NCBI GenBank assembly: GCA_003569205.1
Contig: BGOK01000017.1
Coordinates: 1 to 54,740, forward strand
Length of the DNA stretch: 54,740 bases
Reading direction: 5' to 3'
Source of the DNA: Verrucomicrobiota bacterium
GTDB taxonomy: Bacteria; Verrucomicrobiota; Verrucomicrobiia; Opitutales; UBA953
The position numbers were made by a program, and so were the translations under genes. The notes beneath the pieces are model-generated. The model saw nothing but the letters and a program-made list of their open reading frames with translations, was not told where the DNA came from and ran no database searches. Shown here one piece after another: positions 16,281 to 24,835 of the stretch (its first letter is position 1; every line of letters begins with the position of its first letter).

Positions 16281-17135
16281 TCAGCCGGTTACCCACAGGT
16301 GCCAGGCTTCGACCAATTCGGGTCCGCGAAAGAACCAAATAGCACCTGCAATCGCTAGGCTAGGCACAAACGGGACGTGGCTATCGGTCTCTTTTTTGGT
16401 GAAAACTGCGATAACCATCGGGAATTTGAGCAGTACCCCGATGACCGCTCCCCCGAAGAGGCAGAAGACCGCCCCTTGCCAACCGCAGAAGGCCCCGACC
16501 CCGGCACAGAGGATAATGTCGGCTTCGCCCATGGCTTCTTGGCCCATCAGGATACTCCCAATCGTCCGGATCCACCAGACGAGAGCCGTCCCCACGGCGA
16601 TACCGATCAGCGAGTCGCCGGCCGCTTGGAGGCGGTTGATGACTTCCAGCGCTGCCCCGGTTTCTCCCTGTAGGGAAGGGACTAGAATGGAAAAAAGCAG
16701 GCCGAGGCCGACGAGGGCCAGGTTCGGGGCATCGGGGACCATCATGTCATCGAGGTCGCAACCAGCCAAGACGATGAGCAGCGGCAGGAAGACCGCGGCG
16801 ATGGCCGCCTTAAGCGGAGGCAAGGTCAGGATGGCTACCGCAAAGAGGACGGCCGTGAGGAGCTCAATAATCGGGTAGCGGACGGAAATCGAAGCCCCAC
16901 AGCAGCGGGCCTTGCCGCGTAAGGCGAGCCAGCCGAAGAGCGGCAGGTTTAGCCACCACGGGATTGGTTGGCCGCAGGCGCAACGGGAAGCGGGCGTGAC
17001 GACCGATTCTTCTTTGGGTAGGCGATGAATGCAGACGTTAAGGAAACTTCCGATGCAGGCGCCCACCGCCCCGGCACAAATGGCGGAGACCGCGGGATGC
17101 AAGGCGATGAAGATTTGGACGTCGACGAGAGTCAT
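16281..17135 (-). CDS. pilD: Type IV prepilin peptidase / methyltransferase (A24)
   Basis: 284 residues with eight or so membrane segments. The N-terminal GACIGSFLNVCIHRLPKEES and the later SVRYPIIELLTA are family hallmarks. It cleaves and N-methylates type IV pilins and type II secretion pseudopilins at the inner membrane. The zinc-type cysteines are RCACG and RCCG, closer together than the usual CxxC pairs. The first active Asp is in the AGCDLDDMMVPD region; the second motif reads GEAD instead of GxGD. The ATG at 17135 overlaps the aroE stop by four bases (ATGA), so the two are coupled. No pilin genes are adjacent. Confidence 0.88.
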   Translation of the reverse strand: MTLVDVQIFIALHPAVSAICAGAVGACIGSFLNVCIHRLPKEESVVTPASRCACGQPIPWWLNLPLFGWLALRGKARCCGASISVRYPIIELLTAVLFAVAILTLPPLKAAIAAVFLPLLIVLAGCDLDDMMVPDAPNLALVGLGLLFSILVPSLQGETGAALEVINRLQAAGDSLIGIAVGTALVWWIRTIGSILMGQEAMGEADIILCAGVGAFCGWQGAVFCLFGGAVIGVLLKFPMVIAVFTKKETDSHVPFVPSLAIAGAIWFFRGPELVEAWHLWVTG

Positions 17136-18018
17136 GGGGTTGCGGGGGGCTCGCCGAGGGCGGCGCGCATCGGGGCGGCAGGAGGCATGATGCCCGTCCA
17201 GAGGCGGAAGGCGAGCGCTCCTTGCCAGCGGAGCATCGAGCGGCCATCGCAACCGTCGACGCCGCGGGCGGCGGCATCCTGCAGGAGTTGCGATTGGTGG
17301 GGGCCGTAGGTCGTATCGAATACGAACTGACCCGGGTGGAGTAGTTCGGCGGATAGTGGTGAAGTGTCGCCGGGTTTTAGTCCGAGCGTGGTGCAGTTGA
17401 CGATGACCGCATCCGCGGGGAGGCTTGAGCTATCGCCAGCGCGGACGCGTGCGTCGGCGAGGGCGGCGGCGAGAGCCGTGCCTTTAGCGATATCGCGATT
17501 GACGATGTGGAGTTCACTGCAACCAGCGGCGAGGCAGGCCGCAGCGACTGCGCGGGCCGCACCACCGGCGCCGAGCAGGCGGACGGGACGACCCGAGATC
17601 CCGTGGCTAGAGTGCTCGCGGAGGGCTTCGAGGAAACCTTGGCCGTCGGTGGTATGGCCCGCCCAGCCCTGTGCGGTGGGCACGAGCGTATTCACCGATT
17701 CGGCGCGCCGGGCTTCGTCCGAGAGTTCCGTCACCAGGGTGAGGGCTGAGATCTTATGCGGCACCGTTAAGTTGAGGCCCGCGAAGCCAAGTTCGCGTAG
17801 GCTTAGTAAGGCCGCGGGTAGTTCGGCGGCGGTAATATGCAGGCGCAGGTAATGGAGCGAACGAGGGTCGGGTGCGTTGGCCGTAAGGCCGCGAGGGCGG
17901 CGTTATGCATCGCTGGGCTCAATGAATGCGCGATGGGGTCGCCGAGGACGCCCAGCGACGGGTGCGGGAACGTCCGGGTGCGGAGGTCCGCTAGCGTTAA
18001 GGTATCAGGCGCGCTCAT
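17132..18018 (-). CDS. aroE: Shikimate dehydrogenase, frame-broken
   Basis: Restored length is about 295 residues. AroE reduces 3-dehydroshikimate with NADPH in chorismate synthesis. The N-terminal part has the substrate motif GDPIAHSLSPAMHNAAL. A single missing base near 17868 moves the frame; the next segment carries LNLTVPHK with the catalytic Lys, TTDGQGF (usually NTDG), the NADP motif GAGGAARAV and NCTTLGL. The start overlaps the end of the SirB1-like gene by 14 bases, and the end overlaps pilD by 4, so this is a compact operon. The break is probably a read error because both halves are well conserved. Confidence 0.88.
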
Positions 18019-18850
18019 CGATCTTCTCTAGAGCGTGAACGATGCCGACAAAGAGGCGGCTACTTCGGTCGTCGCCTTGGGCTTCGAATTGCGAGACTAA
18101 GTTGCGGCAGCAGCGAGCAATCGTCTGGAGCGAGGTCACTGGCTGCAGGAAGGCTTCGTCGGCCGGCAGTTGGTTGTCGAGTAGCAGCAGCTGGACTTCG
18201 GCCCGCGTCCGAAAGGCGCCGCCCTCGTAGCAATCAATGTAGAGCGGTTCCTTGCCGCGGAAGACCCCGACCATGAAGCGACCAGGCAAGCCGACCGGCT
18301 CGACCGGCAGTCCGAGGCGCCGGGCGACGAGGAGAAAGATGAGGCAGAGCGAAATCGGGATACCGCGTCGCTCGGCGAGGACGTGGGAAAGGAGCGAGGA
18401 CTCGGGCGTCGCGAACGATTGCTGGGAGCCGCGATAGCCTTCCTCTCCATAGAGAACTCGGCAGAGCAGGCGACATTTGGCGCGAACGTCTAAGGGTTCA
18501 GCGATGAGCTCGCGGGTGCGGGCGCAAAGCTGATCGAGCTTTTCTTTGTAGGCCCCATCGGCGAGCTTCGGATTCTGGATGCGTTCAAGGAGGAGGCAGG
18601 CCTCCTCGAGGTCGATGTCGCCGGCTTGGAGGTAATGGATGAGCGCTTGGGCACAGGACTCTGGAGTCCGGAGCTCCGTGAGCAGGGCTAGCGCGTAAGG
18701 CCCGAGAGTTTGGTTCTTGCTTAACTGTTGCAGCCAAAGGAGCCCTTCGGTGCCCGCCGCCTGCACGCCCTTGAGCACGGCTTTACGCACGACCGGGGAG
18801 GGGTCATCCATGAGCCGTTCTAAGGCAGCCAGCTGCGCATCACGCGTCAT
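18005..18850 (-). CDS. SirB1-like transglutaminase-superfamily protein
   Basis: 281 residues from ATG 18850; upstream codons to 19108 look non-coding. The N-terminal half has HEAT-like helices (VRKAVLKGVQAAGTEGLLWLQQL). The C-terminal half has ESSLLSHVLAERRGIPISLCLIFLLVARRLGLPVEPVGLPGRF, cut here only for description, which matches the SirB1/transglutaminase-like family (the segment starts near residue 150). Enzymatic activity is not established for these proteins; a Cys-His-Asp triad is not obvious here. The gene heads an operon with aroE and pilD and diverges from the oxidoreductase-lpxB operon. Confidence 0.75.
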   Translation of the reverse strand: MTRDAQLAALERLMDDPSPVVRKAVLKGVQAAGTEGLLWLQQLSKNQTLGPYALALLTELRTPESCAQALIHYLQAGDIDLEEACLLLERIQNPKLADGAYKEKLDQLCARTRELIAEPLDVRAKCRLLCRVLYGEEGYRGSQQSFATPESSLLSHVLAERRGIPISLCLIFLLVARRLGLPVEPVGLPGRFMVGVFRGKEPLYIDCYEGGAFRTRAEVQLLLLDNQLPADEAFLQPVTSLQTIARCCRNLVSQFEAQGDDRSSRLFVGIVHALEKIDERA

Positions 18851-19040
18851 CTGTCTTCTATGATGGCAAGACTCGCCGGGAGCAACAAGGGACTCCACGG
18901 GTGGGCGTTTCTGCGACAACTCGTCGCGTCCGCGGCGGGTAGTCGCGGCGCAGCCTCCGTCCTCGACGGGGTGGCTTTCGAGTCTCAGGCGGGAGGGTTT
19001 TCGGGTTGAAGTAGACGGGCGGCCGCTGAATCCTTCGGCC

Positions 19041-19983
19041 ATGACAGTCACGCGCATTCGTTGTGGGGTAGCCGGCACGGGATCCCTCGGCCAGCACCAC
19101 GCCCGCATCTACTCAACCCTTCCAGGCGCCGAACTCGCTGGGATCTATGAGCCCGACGACCAGCGGGCGGCCGAAATCTGTGCGCGGCATCATTGTGCCC
19201 GCTTTGCGACCTTAGACGACATGGCCGCCGCCTGCGATGCCGTCAGCGTCGTCGTCCCAACTAACTACCACGCCGCCTTGGCGATCCCCTTACTGGAGAA
19301 GGGCTGCCACCTCTTGGTTGAAAAGCCCTTGTGCGTGACCCTAGAGGAAGCCGAGCAAATCCTCGCCGCGGCCCGCAAGGCCGACCGCATCGTGCAGGTT
19401 GGGCACATCGAGCACTACAACCCCGTGATGTCTTACTGGAGAAAGCCGTCACCGACGCGCGTTATATCACGGCTGAGCGCCTCGCACCTTTCACCCCGCG
19501 TGGCACCGAAGTGGGTGTCGTCTTGGACCTCATGATCCATGACATCGGGATCGTCCTGCAACTGGCCAATTCCGAAGTGGAGAAGATTGACGCCGTCGGC
19601 GTCTCCGTTGTCACCAAGACGGAGGATATCGCCAACGCGCGCCTCGCCTTCCGCAATGGCTGCGTCGCTAACCTCAGCGCCAGCCGCGTCTCGCAGAAGA
19701 AGAACCGCGAGATTCGAGTCTTCCAGACGGGTGGTTACGCCTCCATCGACTTCATGGGCCAGAAGGGCCACACCGTGCGCGTTGACCGACGGTCGAAGGC
19801 GGCTTCGCCAAGGAAGAGATTCCCATCGAGAAGGCCGAGCCTCTGGCCGTTGAGCTCGGGTCGTTTGTGGCCTGTGTCCGCGAGCGCAAGAGCCCGAAGG
19901 TCAGTGGTGAACTCGGCCGGAACGCCCTTGAGGTTGCCTTGCGCATCACTGAGCAAATCCGCGCCGGCATGGCTCGTCGATGA
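19041..19983 (+). CDS. Gfo/Idh/MocA oxidoreductase upstream of lpxB, frame-broken
   Basis: Restored length is about 314 residues. The NAD(P) site is CGVAGTGSLGQHHARIY, then the Gfo/Idh motif VEKPLCVTLEEA and QVGHIEHYNP. A base is missing near 19431 and another near 19790; between them LDLMIHDIGIVLQL is conserved, and the last segment runs to TGA 19981-19983. It overlaps the lpxB ATG by four bases. Gfo/Idh enzymes beside lpx genes include GnnA (UDP-GlcNAc 3-dehydrogenase, for amide-linked lipid A). The role here as GnnA is inferred from position; no GnnB aminotransferase is present. Confidence 0.8.
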
Positions 19984-21166
19984 GCGCCTTCCCGTCCATC
20001 CCGGCGGCCTTTGAGCGGCCCCGCACGGGCGGGATCGATGTCCTCTTTGTGGCAGGAGAGCATTCCGGAGACCAGCATGCTGCTAAGGCCATCAGGATTT
20101 GCTGAAGCACCGCCCCGACCTGCGGGTGGCAGCCTTCGGCGGTCCGCGCATGCAGGCGGCGGGGGCACAGTTGCTGTTCGATATGACCGGCTTCTCCGCC
20201 GTCGGTATCGTCGAGGTCCTCTCGGCTTACCCTTTTTATCGCCGGCTCTTTGCTCGGATGACTGCTTGGTCGCTGCAGTGGAAGCCCAAGCTGGTGGTCC
20301 TCGTCGATTACCCGGGTCTCAACCTGCGCTTGGCGAACGAACTCCGCTTGGCCGGGCTCTCCCGGGCGGGCGGTGGCGAGACAGCGGTTATTCAGTATGT
20401 GAGTCCGCAGCTATGGGCATGGAAGCCGAAGCGCCGCTTCACCATGGCCCGCGACTTGGATGCCGTCGGGACGATTTTCCCGTTCGAGCCTGCGGTCTAT
20501 GCCGACACCAAGTTGGACGCCCGTTTTGTCGGCCATCCCTTTGCGGAAGCCGACCACGTTCCAGCGTTAAACTATAATCCCGACGGCCCGGTGCTGCTCC
20601 TGCCTGGTAGTCGCCCCAAGCCCGTCCGGAAAATCTTCCCTGCCCTCATCGAGGCCTTCGCTCGTTTCCATCGCGACCACCCGAAGCGTCGCGCCCTCGT
20701 CTTACACACCGGCGGGGAAGTGCATGCGGAGCTTTATCGACTGTGTGCTGAATACGGTGAAGAAGCCAAAGGCATTGACCTGCGGCCCGTCTCCGATGGG
20801 CCGGTCGCTGGCTGTGCCGCGCTCGTCAGTTCGGGCACGATGTCGCTGTCGGTCGCGCTCGCGGGGATTCCTGGGGCCGTTGTCTATCGGACGAATCCTC
20901 TAACCTGGATTATCGGACGTCGCCTGATCGCGGGCCGTGTCGATCACCTCGGTATCGCAAACATCCTCTTGAAACGTCCGGCTTGGCCTGAATACCTGCA
21001 GTCTGCCTGTGAACCGCAGGCCCTCGCCCACCGTCTGTCGGCTTGTGTCGACGATGGCGAAGCCCGCCAGCAAGCTGCGACGGATGCCCGTGAACTCATG
21101 AGCCTTCTGTCGGCTACGGCGGGCTCCACTCCGGCTGAATGGATGGCCAGCTTCTTATCACGGTGA
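19980..21166 (+). CDS. lpxB: Lipid-A-disaccharide synthase, frame-broken
   Basis: About 395 residues when restored. LpxB (GT19) joins UDP-2,3-diacylglucosamine and lipid X to make the lipid A disaccharide. The N-terminal part from ATG 19980 has VLFVAGEHSGDQHAA (family: GExSGD). A base is missing near 20087; afterwards RVAAFGGPRMQAAGA, VVLVDYPGLNLRLA, YVSPQLWAWKPKR, VGHPFAE, LLLPGSR and SSGTMSLSVALAGIP are all diagnostic. It overlaps the oxidoreductase (ATGA) and the next SDR gene (GTGA), so the three are translated together. Confidence 0.93.
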
Positions 21167-22040
21167 GTGGCTCCTTGCGCATCGCCGTCCTCGGTTGCGG
21201 TTATGTTGGCACGGCCTTTGCACTGCAGGCCCTGGCCCGTGGGCATACCGTTCTCGGCGTGGTCCGCTCGGAAGAATCCTGTGCTCGGTTGCGGGCACTG
21301 GGCATTTCCGCACAGGCGTGCGACCTGCAAGCCGATGATTGGACGTCACTGCCGACGACTTTTGACGTCGTCGTCTACGCCGCTAGCACCGGGGGTGCGG
21401 GGGTGGACGCCTATGCGCGCACCTACGATGTCGGCGTGAAGCGCGCACTGGCTTGGACCAGCGAGGTGAGTGCGCTGCATTTTATTTTCACGAGTTCAAC
21501 GGGCGTCTATCGGCAGGACGATGGTAGCGTCGTCACCGAAGCTAGTGAAGTCGGTGGTACCCCGACGGCGGATGCGATGCTCGCCGGCGAGCGTGCAGTT
21601 CTCACGTCGGGCATCGCGCAAGCGACGGTTCTGCGTTTTGGTGGTCTCTATGGACCAGGCCGTCATTACCTCCTCGATCAACTCAAGCGTGGAGAGAATG
21701 TGATCGGTGGCCGCGTAGATCATTACATTAACTACCTACACCGAGAGGACGCCGCTGGCGCGATTTTGGCCGCTGCTGAAATTGAGACACGGGGTGCGCA
21801 TCTCTATAACGTTACCGATGGCCACCCTGTGACCAAGGCGGACTTAGCTGTGTGGATTTCTGCCCAACTGCATTTGCCTCCGCCCATCTTGACGCTGACG
21901 CCCCGGCGGGTCCACGGGTGCGACGGAGTGGCCAAGTTCAGCCCAGCCGTATCGTCGATGCGGGCTTGATTCGGCACGAATTGCGATGGTTGCCTCGTTT
22001 TGCTGGGGTTTTTGAGGGTTTTAGGGACTTTTTGAGTTAA
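21163..22040 (+). CDS. SDR-family NAD-dependent epimerase/dehydratase, frame-broken
   Basis: The GTG at 21163 overlaps the lpxB stop (GTGA). The Rossmann motif is IAVLGCGYVGTAFALQ, with FTSSTGVYRQDDG and RFGGLYGPGRH further on, resembling the YeeZ-like SDR family. A missing C near 21945 breaks the frame. In the next frame the tail SRIVDAGLIRHELRW, then a PRFAGVFEGF ending, fits the family C-terminus and stops at 22040. Substrate unknown; the coupling to lpxB suggests an envelope sugar, which is inference only. The catalytic Tyr of classic SDRs (YxxxK) is not seen, as in atypical SDRs. Confidence 0.75.
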
Positions 22041-22146
22041 ACCGCGCGAGCGCATGTGTCGGCCGTGTGGCAGGCTATTCACCTATTCGCCACGCTTCTG
22101 TCACAATAGGATGAGATAGTCCTCTCGCACATCGCACCTAAAACCT

Positions 22147-23550
22147 ATGAATAATACCCTGAAGACCATGCTCGTCGCGGCCGCAGCCCTCACCGCTGTC
22201 TCTGCACAAGCTCAAGACAAGGCCACGCTCGACCTCCTCGTGAAGAAGGGCGTGATCTCCGCTGAAGAACGCGCGAAGACCCTCCAGTCTTCCGCCGCTA
22301 CCAAGACGGAGTCCGGTATGGACCGTGTCTTCACCAAGGAAGCTGGCGCTAACCGCCTCACCTTCTCCGGCCGCATTCAGGGCCAGTGGGAAGCCGCTGC
22401 CTACAGCCAGACCGCCGCGGGCGTCGAAACCCAGGCTGCCGACCTCAACAACGTCATGATGCGCCGCCTCTACCTCGGCGCCAAGGCTGACGTAGGTGCA
22501 GGTTTCTCCGGCGAACTCGTTTGGAACTTCGGCGACAACTCCAACGCCTCCAGCACCAGCACCAGCACCAGCACCAGCAGCGGTGGCATCACGACCACGA
22601 CCACGACCACGACCGCGACCACCGTCCGCGCCGGCGCAGCTGACAAGGCTGTCGTCACTTACGAAGGTGCCATCGGTAAGTTCGACTTAGGTTACCAGAA
22701 GGTTCAGTTCGGCCAGGAAGAGAACACCTCCTCCTCCGGCCTCTACACCGTCGAGCGTTCGATGGTCACCCGCTACTGGGCCGAGTCCAATAACGGTCGT
22801 CGCCTCGGTTTCGGCGCCCGCCACGTCGGTCTTCACTACTCCAATAAGATCGTCATCGGTGAAGGCGGCCCCGGCACCCTCGCTTTCGGTGCCGCGATCG
22901 TCGACGCCGTCCAGGGTTACAACAGCACCGGCGTGAACGACTACGGTTACTACGGTAACGTCTCCTTCGATTGGAAGCCCCTCGGTACCACCATCGGCGT
23001 CAACTACGGCCTCACCCCGTCTGGTGCGACGTCGACCTCTGGCGGTGCGCTCACCGCTGTGGGTGGTACCCTCGACATGGCTGAAGGCTTCAACCCTTAC
23101 TTCAAGTATGTGACTGGTGACCTCACGATCGTGGGTGAATACATCATCACGGCCATCGATGCTAGCTCCACGACTGCTACCAACTCGGGATTCATTGATC
23201 GCGATCCGAGCGGCTACAACATCACCCTCGCTTACAAGCTCTCCGAAAACCTCGAAGCCGTGGTGCGTTATTCCGCCCTCGACACCGACGGTCGTGGTCA
23301 GCAGGCCAGCGACGGTTTCCGTGACGTCAATACCGCTCCCCTGACCGCTGCCACCTACGATAAGTCCAGCAGCGTCTTCTTGGGTCTGAACTACTACTTC
23401 AACAAGCAAAACGCTAAGATCCAGATCGGTTACGAAAAGGCGAAGCTCGAAGGTCGCATCTCGGGCTACACCAGCGGCGTCGCTACGGTGGTAACTGATG
23501 ACCATGCCGATGCGGATATCTTCCGCCTCCAGGCTCAGGTTCTGTTCTAA
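22147..23550 (+). CDS. OprO/OprP-like outer-membrane porin
   Basis: 467 residues. A signal peptide (cleavage near AQA, residue 22) is followed by a short helix DLLVKKGVISAEERAKTL typical of porins in this phylum. After it come amphipathic beta strands such as NRLTFSGRIQGQWE and KFDLGYQKVQFGQEE, ending in a terminal Phe (QAQVLF) as required for barrel assembly. It resembles phosphate-selective porins, but the substrate is not predictable. Residues about 135-158 form a Ser/Thr repeat (STSTSTS, then TTTTTTTT) encoded by hexanucleotide repeats, probably in a surface loop. A terminator follows. Confidence 0.88.
   Translation: MNNTLKTMLVAAAALTAVSAQAQDKATLDLLVKKGVISAEERAKTLQSSAATKTESGMDRVFTKEAGANRLTFSGRIQGQWEAAAYSQTAAGVETQAADLNNVMMRRLYLGAKADVGAGFSGELVWNFGDNSNASSTSTSTSTSSGGITTTTTTTTATTVRAGAADKAVVTYEGAIGKFDLGYQKVQFGQEENTSSSGLYTVERSMVTRYWAESNNGRRLGFGARHVGLHYSNKIVIGEGGPGTLAFGAAIVDAVQGYNSTGVNDYGYYGNVSFDWKPLGTTIGVNYGLTPSGATSTSGGALTAVGGTLDMAEGFNPYFKYVTGDLTIVGEYIITAIDASSTTATNSGFIDRDPSGYNITLAYKLSENLEAVVRYSALDTDGRGQQASDGFRDVNTAPLTAATYDKSSSVFLGLNYYFNKQNAKIQIGYEKAKLEGRISGYTSGVATVVTDDHADADIFRLQAQVLF
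22551..22620 (+). repeat. Hexanucleotide microsatellites inside the porin gene
   Basis: About five copies of CAGCAC (22551-22580) and about four of ACGACC (22591-22620) encode runs of Ser-Thr and Thr-Thr. Because the unit is six bases, length change keeps the frame and would vary a loop rather than switch the gene off. Confidence 0.75.
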
Positions 23551-23564
23551 ATCCTAGGATTTAG
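23547..23564. repeat. 18-bp perfect palindrome over the porin stop codon
   Basis: CTAAATCCTAGGATTTAG reads the same on both strands; it contains the porin TAA (23548-23550). No loop is possible except at the centre, so a dimeric protein site is as likely as a hairpin. Confidence 0.55.
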
Positions 23565-23576
23565 TCTTCATAGCAC

Positions 23577-23609
23577 GAGGGCCGGCAGTTATGCCGGCCC
23601 TCTTTCTTT
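23577..23609 (+). terminator. Porin intrinsic terminator
   Basis: GAGGGCCGGC and GCCGGCCCTC pair over 10 bp with a 6-base loop, followed by TTTCTTT. Confidence 0.9.
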
Positions 23610-23627
23610 GGGGGAGTCCACCGAGGG

Positions 23628-23665
23628 TAGGCCGGGCGCGTAAGCGTCCGGCCTATTTCGTATTT
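23628..23665 (+). terminator. Second terminator-like hairpin
   Basis: TAGGCCGGGCGC pairs with GCGTCCGGCCTA (12 bp, one G-U) around a GTAA tetraloop, then TTTCGTATTT. It may back up the porin terminator or end a separate short transcript. Confidence 0.7.
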
Positions 23666-23669
23666 AAGT

Positions 23670-24100
23670 TATCAGATGCCTGATTGCCTGCCGACGGTCA
23701 GCGTGCTGATGGCCAAGGTGCGATGGCACGGCAAAGCCACGAGCAGAAGGCGGGGTGGTCAGGATTCCTTTTTAGTAGGGAGATGCGCGCTGGCTCCGTC
23801 AGACGACGTTGCGTGGTCGCCACCGCACCGGCGAACGTTAGCTCGTGTGACCCGACTGCACCTTCAGCACGTGAGCTAGCCTTCTCTTGGACGGCTACAC
23901 TCAGCCTAGCTGCCCAGGGGAGGGTCGCTTACCGCGTAGCCATCGCCGCTTGGGGCCATGTAGTTTCAGGGGCAAGCGGGAGTATCCTCGACGCACTAGC
24001 CACAATTTGTAGGCGGCTGGCTGCGCGTGGGGCGCTTTGGGAGCGCGAGCTGGGTTAGACCCGTCTAAGCCGTCGTAGGGCCATGGTGGAAGGCTCAGCC
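23670..24100. ncRNA. Structured non-coding stretch, possible unassigned RNA
   Basis: About 430 bases between a plus-strand terminator (23628-23665) and a minus-strand terminator (24101-24130) without a credible protein. Consecutive helices can be drawn: 23837-23847 with 23868-23880; 23881-23890 with 23914-23923; 23946-23952 with 23973-23979; 24032-24036 with 24042-24046; 24055-24059 with 24064-24068. The chain of neighbouring helices resembles a folded RNA. I could not match it to tmRNA (no T-arm or CCA end), RNase P RNA (no GAGGAAAGTCC-type core), SRP RNA or a known riboswitch. Strand is not certain. No obvious promoter was recognised. Confidence 0.35.
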
Positions 24101-24130
24101 AATAAAAAGGCCCGGCGGGTGCCGGGCCTT
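24101..24130 (-). terminator. Terminator of the coiled-coil gene
   Basis: AAGGCCCGGC and GCCGGGCCTT pair over 10 bp (loop GGGT). On the minus strand a T-rich stretch follows (complement of AATAAAAA), about 20 bases after the upstream gene's stop. Confidence 0.88.
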
Positions 24131-24152
24131 CGCGGGGAAGCCTCTTTAAGAC

Positions 24153-24754
24153 TTAGAGCGGGCGGTGGTCAGGAGTCGAACCCGAGCCAATCTCGCGGGA
24201 GCGAGCCTTGAGGCGGTTATTCTCTTCCGTCAGGGTCGCGAAAGTCTTTTCGATTTCAGCCATCTTGGAGTTGGCTTCGCGGAGGGCAGAAGAGGCGGCT
24301 TCCAGGTCAGCTTCAGCCTTCTTAGACTTGGCGTTGGCATCACGTACTTCGGAACCATCGCGGAGCTTGGCGACTTCGGCGGTGAGCTCGTTCACGCGGG
24401 CGGCGGACTCAGAGCGAGCCTTTTCGAGCTCAGCAATCTTCGTGGTGTCTTGGCGAGGGCGTCCTTGGCAGCGGCGAAGTCTTCGTCGGTCTTCTTGTGA
24501 GCGTCGGCGGCAGCGGTGACCTTGGCACCAGCGGCTTCAGCATCCTTCAAGGCCTTACTAGCCTTCACTTCAGCAGCGGCGGCAGTGCGCTCGAAGGCGG
24601 TCGTCTTGTCGCGGGCGGCACGGACTTGTTCGCGGGTTTCTTCCTGGACCTTGGCGAGTTCGGCGCGGGCCTCATTTTCGGACACGACGCAGACGATCGC
24701 AACGCCGGCAAGGGCGGCGGAGACCAAGCTGAGGATGATGGTGGTGGGCTTCAT
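24153..24754 (-). CDS. Membrane-anchored coiled-coil protein, frame-broken
   Basis: About 200 residues when restored. Residues 1-25 form a hydrophobic signal anchor (TTIILSLVSAALAGVAIVCVV). The rest is an Ala/Glu/Lys-rich helix with heptad pattern, predicted as a long coiled coil in the periplasm. A base is missing near 24447: the upstream segment ends in an unrelated Pro/Arg tail, while the other frame continues with DTTKIAELEKARSESAARV and then VNELTAEVAKLRD. Function unknown; such proteins are often structural. It is monocistronic, with its own terminator. Confidence 0.65.
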
Positions 24755-24835
24755 AGGATTCTGTTGCCTACAGGAATTGCCTTAAAAAGCCCTTGGGTCA
24801 AGAACCTAGGCAATGCTGACCGCCCGCTGAGGACC

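Noticed and set aside
23722..23745. Fragment similar to the 3' half of a c-di-GMP-I riboswitch
   Set aside because: GCAAAGCCACG matches, but the first conserved half and the paired helices are missing.
23684..24058. 124-residue plus-strand frame after the porin
   Set aside because: No family motif, no ribosome-binding site, odd composition; the region is better explained by RNA helices.
23752..24100. Possible tmRNA
   Set aside because: GGGGTGG and a TCTAAGC string recall tmRNA, but no T-arm, CCA end or complementary acceptor strand was found on either strand.
24172..24190. tRNA T-arm-like sequence on the minus strand
   Set aside because: TCGGGTTCGACTCCTGA can form a T-arm, but it is the end of the coiled-coil gene and no other tRNA arm is present.
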